Source: Sulfurimonas sp. (lineage in GTDB: Bacteria > Campylobacterota > Campylobacteria > Campylobacterales > Sulfurimonadaceae). Taken from it: DNA of 51,384 nt. Of the stretch, positions 35,636-45,914 are shown piece by piece. The stretch's first letter is position 1; every line of letters starts with the position of its first letter. The translations under genes were made by a program, and so were the position numbers. The notes under the pieces are model-generated. The model saw only the letters and a list, made by a program, of their open reading frames with translations. It searched no databases and was not told the origin of the DNA. Location: the NCBI RefSeq assembly GCF_026988655.1, contig NZ_JALSKT010000041.1, forward strand, positions 1 to 51,384, written 5' to 3'.

Positions 35636-36703
35636 ATGAAAATTACGATATCAAAATCGATATTAGAAAACATACTTATTCATTCAGGACCTTTTCTAGA
35701 AAAAAAAGATACTTCACAAATTACATCGCATGTATATTTAAACGCAGCTAATGGAAACTTAACAGTTAAAGCTACTGATTATGAGATAGGTTTTTTAGTT
35801 ACTACTGATACACTAACTATTCATGAAGAAGGAAGTATCACTGCTAATGGTAAAAAATTTCTTGACATAGTAAGAATACTAAAAGATGGAGAAATTAATT
35901 TAGAAGTTAAAAATGATAATCTTTTAATTTCTCAATCACATTCAAACTTTAAACTACCAACATTTTCATATAATGAGTTTCCAGAATTTCCATCATATGA
36001 AGGTAAAGCTAGAATTTCCATTGAATCACATACACTTATAGAATCATTAAAAAAAATCACACCAGCTATAGATACAAATAATCCAAAATTTGAACTCAAT
36101 GGTGCCTTAATCGACATTAAAAAAGATGCTATTAATTTTGCTTCCACTGATACAAGAAGATTAGCAGTTGTTACTTTACATAATCAAAGCGAAAATGAAC
36201 TATCAATTATTATCCCTAAAAAAGCAATTGTAGAAATTCAAAAACTTTTCTTTGACAATATAGAACTTTATTATGATGAAACAAATCTTATTATTCATTC
36301 ACAACAATACACTTTCTTTACAAAACTTATTAATGGAAAATTTCCTGAATATTCAAGAATAATTCCAAAAGAAACAACACATAATTTAGTACTTCCTAAA
36401 GCGATGATGATTGATTCCATCAAACAAATCACTACAATCTCAACAGATGTAAAAATTACTTTTTTAAATGAGACTATATCTTTTGAATCACTTAGTGATG
36501 ATAATATTGAAGCAAAAACTGAAATAACATTTCAAACAGGTTTTAGTGAACCCTTTGCTATTGCTATTAACTCCAAATATCTATTAGATTTTTTAAATTC
36601 TATTAACTCACCAGAGTTTCATATAGGTTTAAATGAAGGAAATCTTCCTTTCATTTTAAAAGATGAAAACTTCATTACAGTTGTTATGCCTATAGTCATT
36701 TAA
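35636..36703 (+). CDS. dnaN: DNA polymerase III beta sliding clamp
   Basis: A 355-residue clamp subunit, the normal length in this phylum. It begins MKITISKSILENILIHSGPFLEKKD and shows the three repeated domains, with LNGALIDIKKDAINFASTDTRRLAVV in the middle and the C-terminal FILKDENFITVVMPIVI that forms the protein-binding cleft. As a ring it tethers polymerases and other factors to DNA. Placed directly after oriC part 2 and before gyrB. Confidence 0.95.
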   Translation: MKITISKSILENILIHSGPFLEKKDTSQITSHVYLNAANGNLTVKATDYEIGFLVTTDTLTIHEEGSITANGKKFLDIVRILKDGEINLEVKNDNLLISQSHSNFKLPTFSYNEFPEFPSYEGKARISIESHTLIESLKKITPAIDTNNPKFELNGALIDIKKDAINFASTDTRRLAVVTLHNQSENELSIIIPKKAIVEIQKLFFDNIELYYDETNLIIHSQQYTFFTKLINGKFPEYSRIIPKETTHNLVLPKAMMIDSIKQITTISTDVKITFLNETISFESLSDDNIEAKTEITFQTGFSEPFAIAINSKYLLDFLNSINSPEFHIGLNEGNLPFILKDENFITVVMPIVI

Positions 36704-36732
36704 GCAATAAATACCCATAAAAACTTCTTTTT

Positions 36733-39103
<2,371 letters not shown>

Positions 39104-39111
39104 CACTTAGT

Positions 39112-40491
39112 ATGCTACTTCCCCAAACAAAAGAGAGAGAGTACCGTTTTAGGTTGGCACTTAGAATGGGACTTCCTATTTTTGCACTCATTATTGCATT
39201 TACTTCTCATACATTAGTTAGTAATTACAACACACTTAACACCTCTTTTTATATTGAAGCAATTGCATTGCTTTTTGTCAGTGTATATTTTATTTTATAT
39301 CTTATTTATGCAGGTTTTAATGTCAAGATTACTGATGATGTGACAAAAACATTTAGTCGAGAATATCTTTATAATTATCTCAATAAAGAAATAAAAAATA
39401 AAAAAGAGTACACTTTAATACTTTTGAATATAGATAATCTTCATGACATTAACAAAATGTACGGTATTAAAAATGGAGATAAAGTCCTTAAAAAAGTAGT
39501 GGAATGGATTAACTCTTATATGAAAAATGAAGGCATAGAAAACTTTCCGCTTGGGCATATTAAAGGAGGAGATTTTATATTAGGACTTGAAGGTTCAAAA
39601 GATAAATATAGTACTATATTGGACTTGATGTGTTTAAAATCAAATGAATTAAAAGTTGATGATATAGAGATTAAGTTTTCTGGTGCGATTACTGATACGA
39701 ACTACTCACAGGATCTTGATTATCTTATTGAACATCTTTTTGAATTACAAAGCAAGAAAAAAAATCTGAAAAATGAAGATATTATTAACCCAAATGAACT
39801 TGAAAAAATTGTGATAGACTCTTTGTCTAAACGCAGTTTTACTTTGATGGAGCAGGATGTTTATGAAGGAAATAAGAGTGTATTTAAAGAAGCTTTTATA
39901 AGGCTAAACGCAGCTAATGGCAAAATAATTCATCCAAAATCATATAGAAAAGTCTTAAATAAACTCTCTTTAGGAGTGGATTTTGATTTAATGGTTATTG
40001 AAGAAATTATTACAAAGTATGCGGACAAACAGCGCTATGCAATTAATATATTTCCTACATCTTTGAGAAACGATAAATTTTTAACGAAATTAAAAGAGTT
40101 ACTAAAAGAATATAACAATTCTAAAATAATACTTATCTTATCAGAAATGGAATATTACAGTTTTATAAAAAGATATAACAGTATTATAGATTCATTACGA
40201 AAGATGGATGTTTGGATTGCTATAGATAGATTAGGTTCTATTCATACAAGCTTTTTATATCTTCGTGAACTTGAGATTGATATAGTTCGTTTTGATACCT
40301 ATTATTCAAATGATAAAAAATTACAAAAAAACTTGAGTATTATTGAGGGATTTCAAACTATGGCACAAGAAAAAGGTGTAAAGACCTGGATGAAAAATAT
40401 TGAAAACAAAGAAAGCCTTGCTATGGCTCAAAAGATAGGTATTAATTATATTCAGGGTAAAGTTTTATCAAATTTAGAACTTGAGAGATAA
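39112..40491 (+). CDS. Membrane protein with degenerate GGDEF and EAL domains
   Basis: A 459-residue protein with two N-terminal membrane helices (about 18-36 and 47-68). The GGDEF domain (about 78-215) carries GGDF at 152-155 where GGDEF or GGEEF is expected, so the catalytic Glu is missing. The EAL-like domain (about 225-459) has EAFIRL in place of EAL and lacks other metal ligands, with IAIDRLGS and FQTMAQEKG still recognisable. It is therefore probably an inactive c-di-GMP-related binding or scaffold protein. It follows gyrB by eight bases and converges with cca, overlapping by 40 bases. Confidence 0.75.
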   Translation: MLLPQTKEREYRFRLALRMGLPIFALIIAFTSHTLVSNYNTLNTSFYIEAIALLFVSVYFILYLIYAGFNVKITDDVTKTFSREYLYNYLNKEIKNKKEYTLILLNIDNLHDINKMYGIKNGDKVLKKVVEWINSYMKNEGIENFPLGHIKGGDFILGLEGSKDKYSTILDLMCLKSNELKVDDIEIKFSGAITDTNYSQDLDYLIEHLFELQSKKKNLKNEDIINPNELEKIVIDSLSKRSFTLMEQDVYEGNKSVFKEAFIRLNAANGKIIHPKSYRKVLNKLSLGVDFDLMVIEEIITKYADKQRYAINIFPTSLRNDKFLTKLKELLKEYNNSKIILILSEMEYYSFIKRYNSIIDSLRKMDVWIAIDRLGSIHTSFLYLRELEIDIVRFDTYYSNDKKLQKNLSIIEGFQTMAQEKGVKTWMKNIENKESLAMAQKIGINYIQGKVLSNLELER

Positions 40492-41720
40492 TTTTTTAGC
40501 CATATAATTGCCTCTTGTTTATCTTTAAACTCCTCTCTCATTTGTGCTTCATATGCTGCGTTTAAAATAATTCCAAACTCTTTGGAAGCCTTTAAACCCT
40601 CTGCTTGTAAGTCTCTGCCAAGTATTAGTGGTTTCGCTTTTTGATTATAAATGTGTAAAGCTTTTGCTGTTTTGGATATTTTATGAATCAAATCATTTTT
40701 TTTATTGTGATGCAATGCTTTTAGATATCTAAGATAGAGAGAAATATTTACTTTACAAGCAAGTTTATACAAGGTGTAATTATTATAATTTTCTAAGGAT
40801 AACTGCGTTTGAGTGAGTAGTAAAACACTTTTAATCAACTCTTTGTCATTTGTTATTTTACTAAGAAAGCTTTGTGTCTGTGAATAAGTAAATTTTGAAC
40901 TTAGAAGAGAAAAGAAGATGATAAGATTTGTTTTTTCATCTTTGCTTGATTGTTTACTATATACATCTAAGCTTTGTAGTATTAAATTGTACTTTTCATC
41001 ACTCAAATTCTTAAACTCTTGAAAAAATATAAAACCATCAATCTCTTTTAAAAGTCTGAAACCTAAAGAAGGTTTAGGAGATTTTAAAAGTATTTTTTTT
41101 ATTTCATCAAAAATTCGTTCACGTGGGAGTTGAAGAAGTACATTGTCATGCATCATCATTTTGCACTTTTGAAAAAGTAGTGCATCAAGATGTAGATTAA
41201 AACGAGAAGCAAACATGATAGCCCGTAAAACACGAAGAGGATCCTCATCAAATTTTTTCAGGTCTACAGCTCTTAAGAGATGGTTTTTCAAATCTTCTAA
41301 ACCAGAAAAAGGATCTAGAAGTTCTTTTTTTTGTACATCATAACCCATAGCATTTATGGTAAAATCTCGCCTAGAAGAAGCATCTCTAAAGTTAAGTGAA
41401 GTATCTATACTCACCTCAAAGCCTTGATGTCCTTGTGCAATTTTATTGTCTTTTCTTGGGAGTGAAAAATCAAGATCAAGAGTATGAAATATAAGCTTAC
41501 AAATACCAAAATTTTTCCCCACACTGTTAACTTTTGCAAATTTTGCTAAAATCTTTTCAACTTCTTGTAGTGAATTAATACCATACAGTTCTATATCAAT
41601 GTCAGCAGAAGGGATATTGAGCAAAGCATCACGAACAAATCCCCCAACTATGATAGGTTTTATCCCTTTTTTATGTAGCTCATCAAAGATAATATCAAGT
41701 ACTTTGGGATATTGAAGCAT
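40452..41720 (-). CDS. cca: CCA tRNA nucleotidyltransferase / poly(A) polymerase family
   Basis: A 422-residue class II nucleotidyltransferase. IIVGGFVRDALLNIPSADIDIELYG contains the catalytic DxD pair, followed by RRDFTINAMGYDVQKKELLDPFSGLEDL and the flexible-loop/neck region FDEDPLRVLRAIMFASRF. It adds or repairs the CCA end of tRNAs; poly(A) polymerase activity cannot be excluded from sequence. It contains two copies of the CTGCGTTT motif. Confidence 0.87.
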   Translation of the reverse strand: MLQYPKVLDIIFDELHKKGIKPIIVGGFVRDALLNIPSADIDIELYGINSLQEVEKILAKFAKVNSVGKNFGICKLIFHTLDLDFSLPRKDNKIAQGHQGFEVSIDTSLNFRDASSRRDFTINAMGYDVQKKELLDPFSGLEDLKNHLLRAVDLKKFDEDPLRVLRAIMFASRFNLHLDALLFQKCKMMMHDNVLLQLPRERIFDEIKKILLKSPKPSLGFRLLKEIDGFIFFQEFKNLSDEKYNLILQSLDVYSKQSSKDEKTNLIIFFSLLSSKFTYSQTQSFLSKITNDKELIKSVLLLTQTQLSLENYNNYTLYKLACKVNISLYLRYLKALHHNKKNDLIHKISKTAKALHIYNQKAKPLILGRDLQAEGLKASKEFGIILNAAYEAQMREEFKDKQEAIIWLKNYLSSSKFDKTLP

Positions 41721-41795
41721 TTAGGTTTCCTACACAAAAAAATATTTATTGACAAGTATAACACTAATTTTACGAGGATGTAATATTTATTTAGG

Positions 41796-41801
41796 TATAA
41801 T
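41796..41801 (+). promoter_or_regulatory. -10 box of typA
   Basis: TATAAT followed by CGCG, 32 bases before the ATG at 41833. AAGGAAA is the ribosome binding site. The TATAATCGCG string is shared with the pyrG promoter. Confidence 0.55.
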
Positions 41802-41832
41802 CGCGAAAATTTTCCAAATAAAGGAAACCCTT

Positions 41833-43635
41833 ATGCAAAAAATAAGAAATATTGCCGTTATCGCTCACGTTGACCACGGTAAAACTACACTAGTTGATGG
41901 ACTACTAGAACAATCTGGTACATTCACTGCACATGAACAACACGATGAAAGAGCTATGGATAGTAATGACATAGAAAAAGAGCGTGGTATCACAATTCTT
42001 TCTAAAAATACAGCTATTCGTTATAAAGATTACAAGATTAACATTATTGATACTCCGGGCCATGCCGATTTTGGTGGTGAAGTTGAACGTGTTCTTAAAA
42101 TGGTTGATGGTGTTTTAGTTCTTGTTGATGCGTATGAGGGTGTAATGCCTCAAACAAAATTTGTTGTAAAGAAAATGTTAGCACTTGGTAAAATGCCAAT
42201 TGTTGTAATCAATAAAATTGACAAACCTTCTGCTGAGCCAGATCGTGTTGTTGATGAGATGTTTGACCTTTTTGCAGACATGGATGCAACAGATGAACAA
42301 CAAGATTTTCCAGTTATCTATGCAGCTGCACGTGATGGTATAGCTAAAACAGATATGGCTGACCCTGATGGTAACTTTGAGTGTATTTTTGAAGCAATTA
42401 TCAACGAAGTTCCACAGCCAGAAGGTTCTCCTGAAAACCCACTTCAAGCACAAGTATTTACACTTGATTATGACAACTATGTTGGTAAAATCGGTATTAG
42501 CCGTATCTTTAATGGTACTGTAAATAAGGGTGATAACATTATGCTTGCAAAAGCTGATGGTGAAATGGTTAAAGGGAAAATTTCTAAACTTATCGGTTTT
42601 CATGGTCTCAATCGTATGGAGATTGATCAAGCAGAAGCTGGTGATATTGTAGCATTTGCTGGAATGGAAACTGTTGATGTTGGAGATACTGTTTGTGATC
42701 CAACTAATCCTGTTGCACTTGATCCTATGCATGTTGAAGAGCCAACTTTGACAGTTGTATTTGCTGTAAATGATTCTCCTTTGGCTGGAAAAGAGGGGAA
42801 ACATGTTACTTCAAACAAACTACGCGAACGTTTAGAATTTGAGATGAATACAAATGTTGCAATGCGTCTTGAAGTTGTTGGTGAGGGTAAATTTAAAGTT
42901 TCAGGTCGTGGTGAACTTCAAATTACTGTTCTTGCAGAAAATATGCGTCGTGAAGATTTTGAGTTTAGTATTTCTCGTCCAGAAGTTATTACAAAAGAGA
43001 TTAATGGTGTGAAATGTGAACCATTTGAGCATTTAGTGATTGATGTTCCTGAAGATTTATCTGGTGGTGTTATTGAAAGACTTGGTAAACGTAAAGCTGA
43101 AATGAAGTCAATGTTACCAATGGGTCAAGGTTTCCAAAGAATCGAGTTTGAAATTCCTGCTCGTGCATTAATTGGTTTCCGTGGACAATTTTTAACAGAT
43201 ACAAAAGGAGAGGGTGTTATGAACCACTCTTTCTTAGAGTTCCGTCCATATAGTGGAAATGTTGAATCAAGAAGTTATGGTGCACTTATCTCTATGACAA
43301 ATGGTTCTACTTTAGCATTTTCACTTTTTGGTATTCAAGATCGTGGAACACTTTTCATCGGTGTTCAAACAGAAGTATATGAGGGTATGATTATTGGTGA
43401 GCATTCTCGTCAAAATGACCTTGTTGTTAATCCTATCAAAGGAAAAGCACAGTCAAATGTACGTTCAAGTGGAGCTGATGAAGCTATTAAACTTGTTCCA
43501 TACAGAGATATGTCACTAGAGCGTGCTTTAGAGTGGATTGAAGATGATGAACTTCTTGAAGTTACTCCTAAAAGTATTCGTATTCGTAAAAAATTTCTTA
43601 CAGAAAACGAAAGAAAACGTAACTCACGTAAGTAA
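41833..43635 (+). CDS. typA: Ribosome-associated translational GTPase TypA/BipA
   Basis: A 600-residue EF-G-like GTPase. G1 is [15 protein letters not shown], then [12 protein letters not shown], the [12 protein letters not shown] motif, and [15 protein letters not shown]. The TypA-specific C-terminal part contains [29 protein letters not shown] and [25 protein letters not shown]. TypA helps ribosome assembly and growth under stress or low temperature. An in-frame extension to 41749 overlaps the promoter and is rejected. Confidence 0.95.
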   Translation: MQKIRNIAVIAHVDHGKTTLVDGLLEQSGTFTAHEQHDERAMDSNDIEKERGITILSKNTAIRYKDYKINIIDTPGHADFGGEVERVLKMVDGVLVLVDAYEGVMPQTKFVVKKMLALGKMPIVVINKIDKPSAEPDRVVDEMFDLFADMDATDEQQDFPVIYAAARDGIAKTDMADPDGNFECIFEAIINEVPQPEGSPENPLQAQVFTLDYDNYVGKIGISRIFNGTVNKGDNIMLAKADGEMVKGKISKLIGFHGLNRMEIDQAEAGDIVAFAGMETVDVGDTVCDPTNPVALDPMHVEEPTLTVVFAVNDSPLAGKEGKHVTSNKLRERLEFEMNTNVAMRLEVVGEGKFKVSGRGELQITVLAENMRREDFEFSISRPEVITKEINGVKCEPFEHLVIDVPEDLSGGVIERLGKRKAEMKSMLPMGQGFQRIEFEIPARALIGFRGQFLTDTKGEGVMNHSFLEFRPYSGNVESRSYGALISMTNGSTLAFSLFGIQDRGTLFIGVQTEVYEGMIIGEHSRQNDLVVNPIKGKAQSNVRSSGADEAIKLVPYRDMSLERALEWIEDDELLEVTPKSIRIRKKFLTENERKRNSRK

Positions 43636-43642
43636 AACTTAC

Positions 43643-43668
43643 ATTTTGGGCTTTTGCCCAAAATTTTT
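43643..43668. terminator. Bidirectional rho-independent terminator typA / yheT-like
   Basis: ATTTTGGGC, loop TTTT, GCCCAAAAT, followed by TTTT. The stem has nine base pairs with A/T flanks, giving a U-tract in both directions between the convergent genes. Confidence 0.88.
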
Positions 43669-43673
43669 CTTCT

Positions 43674-44648
43674 TTAATTAAATTTCTTAAAAAATTCTAC
43701 TACTCTTTTTTCCATCCAATATTGCGGTTTTAAAAAACTTCCTGAAATAAATCCCACATGTCCACCGTGTTCACTGACTTCTAAAGAGATACTCTCTGAG
43801 AGTTCTACTGCGTTTGGCAATACTTCTGGTGTCATAAAAGGGTCATCTTTGGCATGGATGATAAGCGTAGGAATATGTATCTGTTTTAGATACTGTCTTG
43901 CGCTTGATTTTTCATAATACTCTTTTGCAGAGCCAAATCCATGAACAGGTGCAGTATAGGCATCATCAAACTTCCAAAAAGTATCAAGAGTGCTAACTTC
44001 TTGTTCTTTAAGATGCAGTAGTTTTTGCATATCAAATTTTTTATATTTTTTAAGGAGAGCTGCGTTTAGATCTTTGAGTAGATGGGCTTGATAAATTTTG
44101 GCAAAACCACTGTTCATATGTGTCGCACAGATATCTAAACGCAGTGGAGGTGAAACGCCAACTGCTGCGTTTAGGATGCACTGTTCTTTTTTCTCTCCAA
44201 GGAGTTTTAGGAGCATATTAGCCCCAAGTGAGTAACCAACGGCAAAGAGTTTAGCTTTTGGGTATCTTTTTTTGACACTTTGGATAAATTCAAAAGCATC
44301 TTGGGTATCTCCACTATGATAGGAGCGGGCTTTTGCATTTTCTTCATCCCCACAACCACGAAAATGCATCAAAACACTACTAAATCCAGCATTTTGTAGT
44401 TCTTGCATAGTCCCTTGAATATAAGGAGATTTGTAAGAACCGGCTAGTCCATGAAAAAGAGTAACGATAGGCGTGTTGTCTTGATGATTTTGAATTTTAT
44501 GCCAAAAACACTCTACAAAATCCCCATCACTGAGTATGAATTTTTCTCTTTCAAAATGTATAGCTGAGAGTTTTCTAAAAAAAGTGGCATAGATAGTCTG
44601 TAAATGCCCATTTTTTAATCCTAATGCTGGTTTAAACTGCTTATTCAT
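43674..44648 (-). CDS. YheT-type alpha/beta hydrolase
   Basis: A 324-residue protein of the AB-hydrolase 4 family. The opening GLKNGHLQTIYATFFRKL is the family hallmark (NPHLQT-like). TPIVTLFHGLAGSYKSPYIQG gives the oxyanion region, FRGCGDEEN follows, and the nucleophile elbow is AVGYSLGANMLLK with Ser. The late EHGGHVGFI holds the catalytic His. Substrate unknown. It carries four copies of the AAACGCAG word within about 370 bases, the densest cluster in the window. Confidence 0.83.
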   Translation of the reverse strand: MNKQFKPALGLKNGHLQTIYATFFRKLSAIHFEREKFILSDGDFVECFWHKIQNHQDNTPIVTLFHGLAGSYKSPYIQGTMQELQNAGFSSVLMHFRGCGDEENAKARSYHSGDTQDAFEFIQSVKKRYPKAKLFAVGYSLGANMLLKLLGEKKEQCILNAAVGVSPPLRLDICATHMNSGFAKIYQAHLLKDLNAALLKKYKKFDMQKLLHLKEQEVSTLDTFWKFDDAYTAPVHGFGSAKEYYEKSSARQYLKQIHIPTLIIHAKDDPFMTPEVLPNAVELSESISLEVSEHGGHVGFISGSFLKPQYWMEKRVVEFFKKFN

Positions 44649-44700
44649 TTCTAACCTTTATTGAGTAAGGCATCTTATCAAAATTTTATGTATAGATGGA

Positions 44701-44706
44701 TATAAT
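44701..44706 (+). promoter_or_regulatory. -10 box of nrdB
   Basis: TATAAT preceded by GG, 31 bases before the nrdB ATG, with CGGAGAAG as ribosome binding site. Confidence 0.5.
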
Positions 44707-44736
44707 CTCTTACTTAAATCAATCGGAGAAGCCACT

Positions 44737-45759
44737 ATGCAAAGAAAAGAAATATATAATCCTGACTCAACAGAAAGTGTAAATGATAGGAGAGTATTTG
44801 GTGGTAATCCGACAGGTATATTTGAACTCAACAAGATTAAATACCAATGGGCATATAACCTTTGGGAGATGATGTTAAACAACACATGGTTCCCTAAAGA
44901 AGTAGATATGACTAGAGATGTGAATGACTATAAACAACTCACAGATGCTGAAAAAACAGCCTATGATAAAGCGCTTTCACAACTTATCTTTATGGACTCA
45001 TTGCAAACAAATAACTTAATTGACAATGTAAATCCTTATGTAACAGCTCCAGAGATCAACCTAATCTTGGTTCGCCAATCTTTTGAAGAAGCCCTACATT
45101 CACAAAGTTATGCTGTTATGGTGGACTCTATCTCAACAAATTCTGATGAGATTTATGACCTGTGGCGTCGAGATATGATGCTAAAACATAAGAATGATGC
45201 CATCGCTGGCGTGTATCAAGAACTTGCAAAAAATCCAACAGATACGAACTTCGTAAAAGCTTGTTTTGCAAACCAAATTTTAGAAGGTATCTATTTTTAC
45301 AGTGGTTTTACATACATCTACACGCTTGCACGTTCTGGAAAGATGCTTGGTTCTGCACAGATGATTCGCTTTATTCAAAGAGATGAAGTGACACACTTGG
45401 TACTTTTTCAAAATCTTATCAATACACTAAGAAAAGAGCGTGCTGAGCTTTTTACGGATGAACTGAGAGCTGAAGTCATTGAGATGTTTAAAGAAGCGGT
45501 GAAACTCGAAACAGAATGGGGAAAATATATCACACAGGGTCAAATTCTTGGTCTTACAAATGACATCGTTGAACAATACATACAATATCTTGCAGATGAT
45601 AGATTAAACTCAGTAGGTTTTGATAAAATTTACAACGTAAAAAATCCTATCAAATGGGTAGATGACTTCGCAAAATTTAATGACCAAAAAACAAACTTCT
45701 TTGAAGGAAATGTAACGAACTACTCAAAAGGTAGTTTGACATTTGATGATGATTTTTAG
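44737..45759 (+). CDS. nrdB: Class I ribonucleotide reductase, small (beta) subunit
   Basis: A 340-residue diiron protein providing the radical for NrdA. The EALHSQSY string fits the ExxHxxxY motif carrying two iron ligands and the radical tyrosine, and [11 protein letters not shown] gives the second ExxH-like pair. It is a member of the NrdB branch common in Campylobacterota. The gene is alone on its transcript. The tracrRNA gene converges on its 3' end. Confidence 0.94.
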   Translation: MQRKEIYNPDSTESVNDRRVFGGNPTGIFELNKIKYQWAYNLWEMMLNNTWFPKEVDMTRDVNDYKQLTDAEKTAYDKALSQLIFMDSLQTNNLIDNVNPYVTAPEINLILVRQSFEEALHSQSYAVMVDSISTNSDEIYDLWRRDMMLKHKNDAIAGVYQELAKNPTDTNFVKACFANQILEGIYFYSGFTYIYTLARSGKMLGSAQMIRFIQRDEVTHLVLFQNLINTLRKERAELFTDELRAEVIEMFKEAVKLETEWGKYITQGQILGLTNDIVEQYIQYLADDRLNSVGFDKIYNVKNPIKWVDDFAKFNDQKTNFFEGNVTNYSKGSLTFDDDF

Positions 45760-45777
45760 AAAGTGCGGCATTTTTGT

Positions 45778-45876
45778 AGGATGAGCAATGCTCAGTTAAG
45801 TCTTAAGACAGCCTTGCAGAGGGAACCGCAACCTCTTTATTATAGCCCACTCGTTTCTCACTCGGATAAACTATCG
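45778..45876 (-). ncRNA. tracrRNA of the type II-C CRISPR system
   Basis: On the minus strand, bases 45874-45840 form the anti-repeat, matching the complement of the crRNA repeat over ATCCGAGTGAGAAA and GGGCTATAA with a small bulge between. It is directly followed by ATAAAGAGGTTGCGG, closely resembling the C. jejuni tracrRNA post-repeat sequence AUAAAGAGUUUGCGG, then a hairpin AGAGG...CCTCT (45836-45818), a GTCTTAAGAC palindrome (45809-45800) and TGAGCAATGCTCA hairpin (45794-45782). A -10-like TATCAT at 45887-45882 would start it near 45875. The 3' end is uncertain because no strong U-tract follows. Confidence 0.88.
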
Positions 45877-45882
45877 TTGTTA

Positions 45883-45891
45883 TGATATAAT
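45883..45891 (+). promoter_or_regulatory. Extended -10 promoter of cas9
   Basis: TGATATAAT is a perfect extended -10 box (TGnTATAAT), 23 bases before the cas9 ATG. On the other strand the same bases include the -10-like TATCAT of tracrRNA, so the two divergent promoters overlap. Confidence 0.6.
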
Positions 45892-45914
45892 TGTTTCCAT
45901 TAAAGGAAATTGAA

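Noticed and set aside
40452-40491. Frame error between the GGDEF/EAL gene and cca because of the 40-base overlap
   Set aside because: Both ends look natural and other convergent pairs in this window also overlap (858-1310 with bioC, 12932-14911 with fliI).
41749-41832. N-terminal extension of TypA
   Set aside because: It covers the promoter, and the family starts at [18 protein letters not shown] with a good ribosome binding site.
45840-45914. tracrRNA reading on the plus strand toward cas9
   Set aside because: The plus strand leaves only about 40 bases between the anti-repeat and cas9, with no hairpins, whereas the minus strand has the conserved AUAAAGAG.UUGCGG tail and hairpins.
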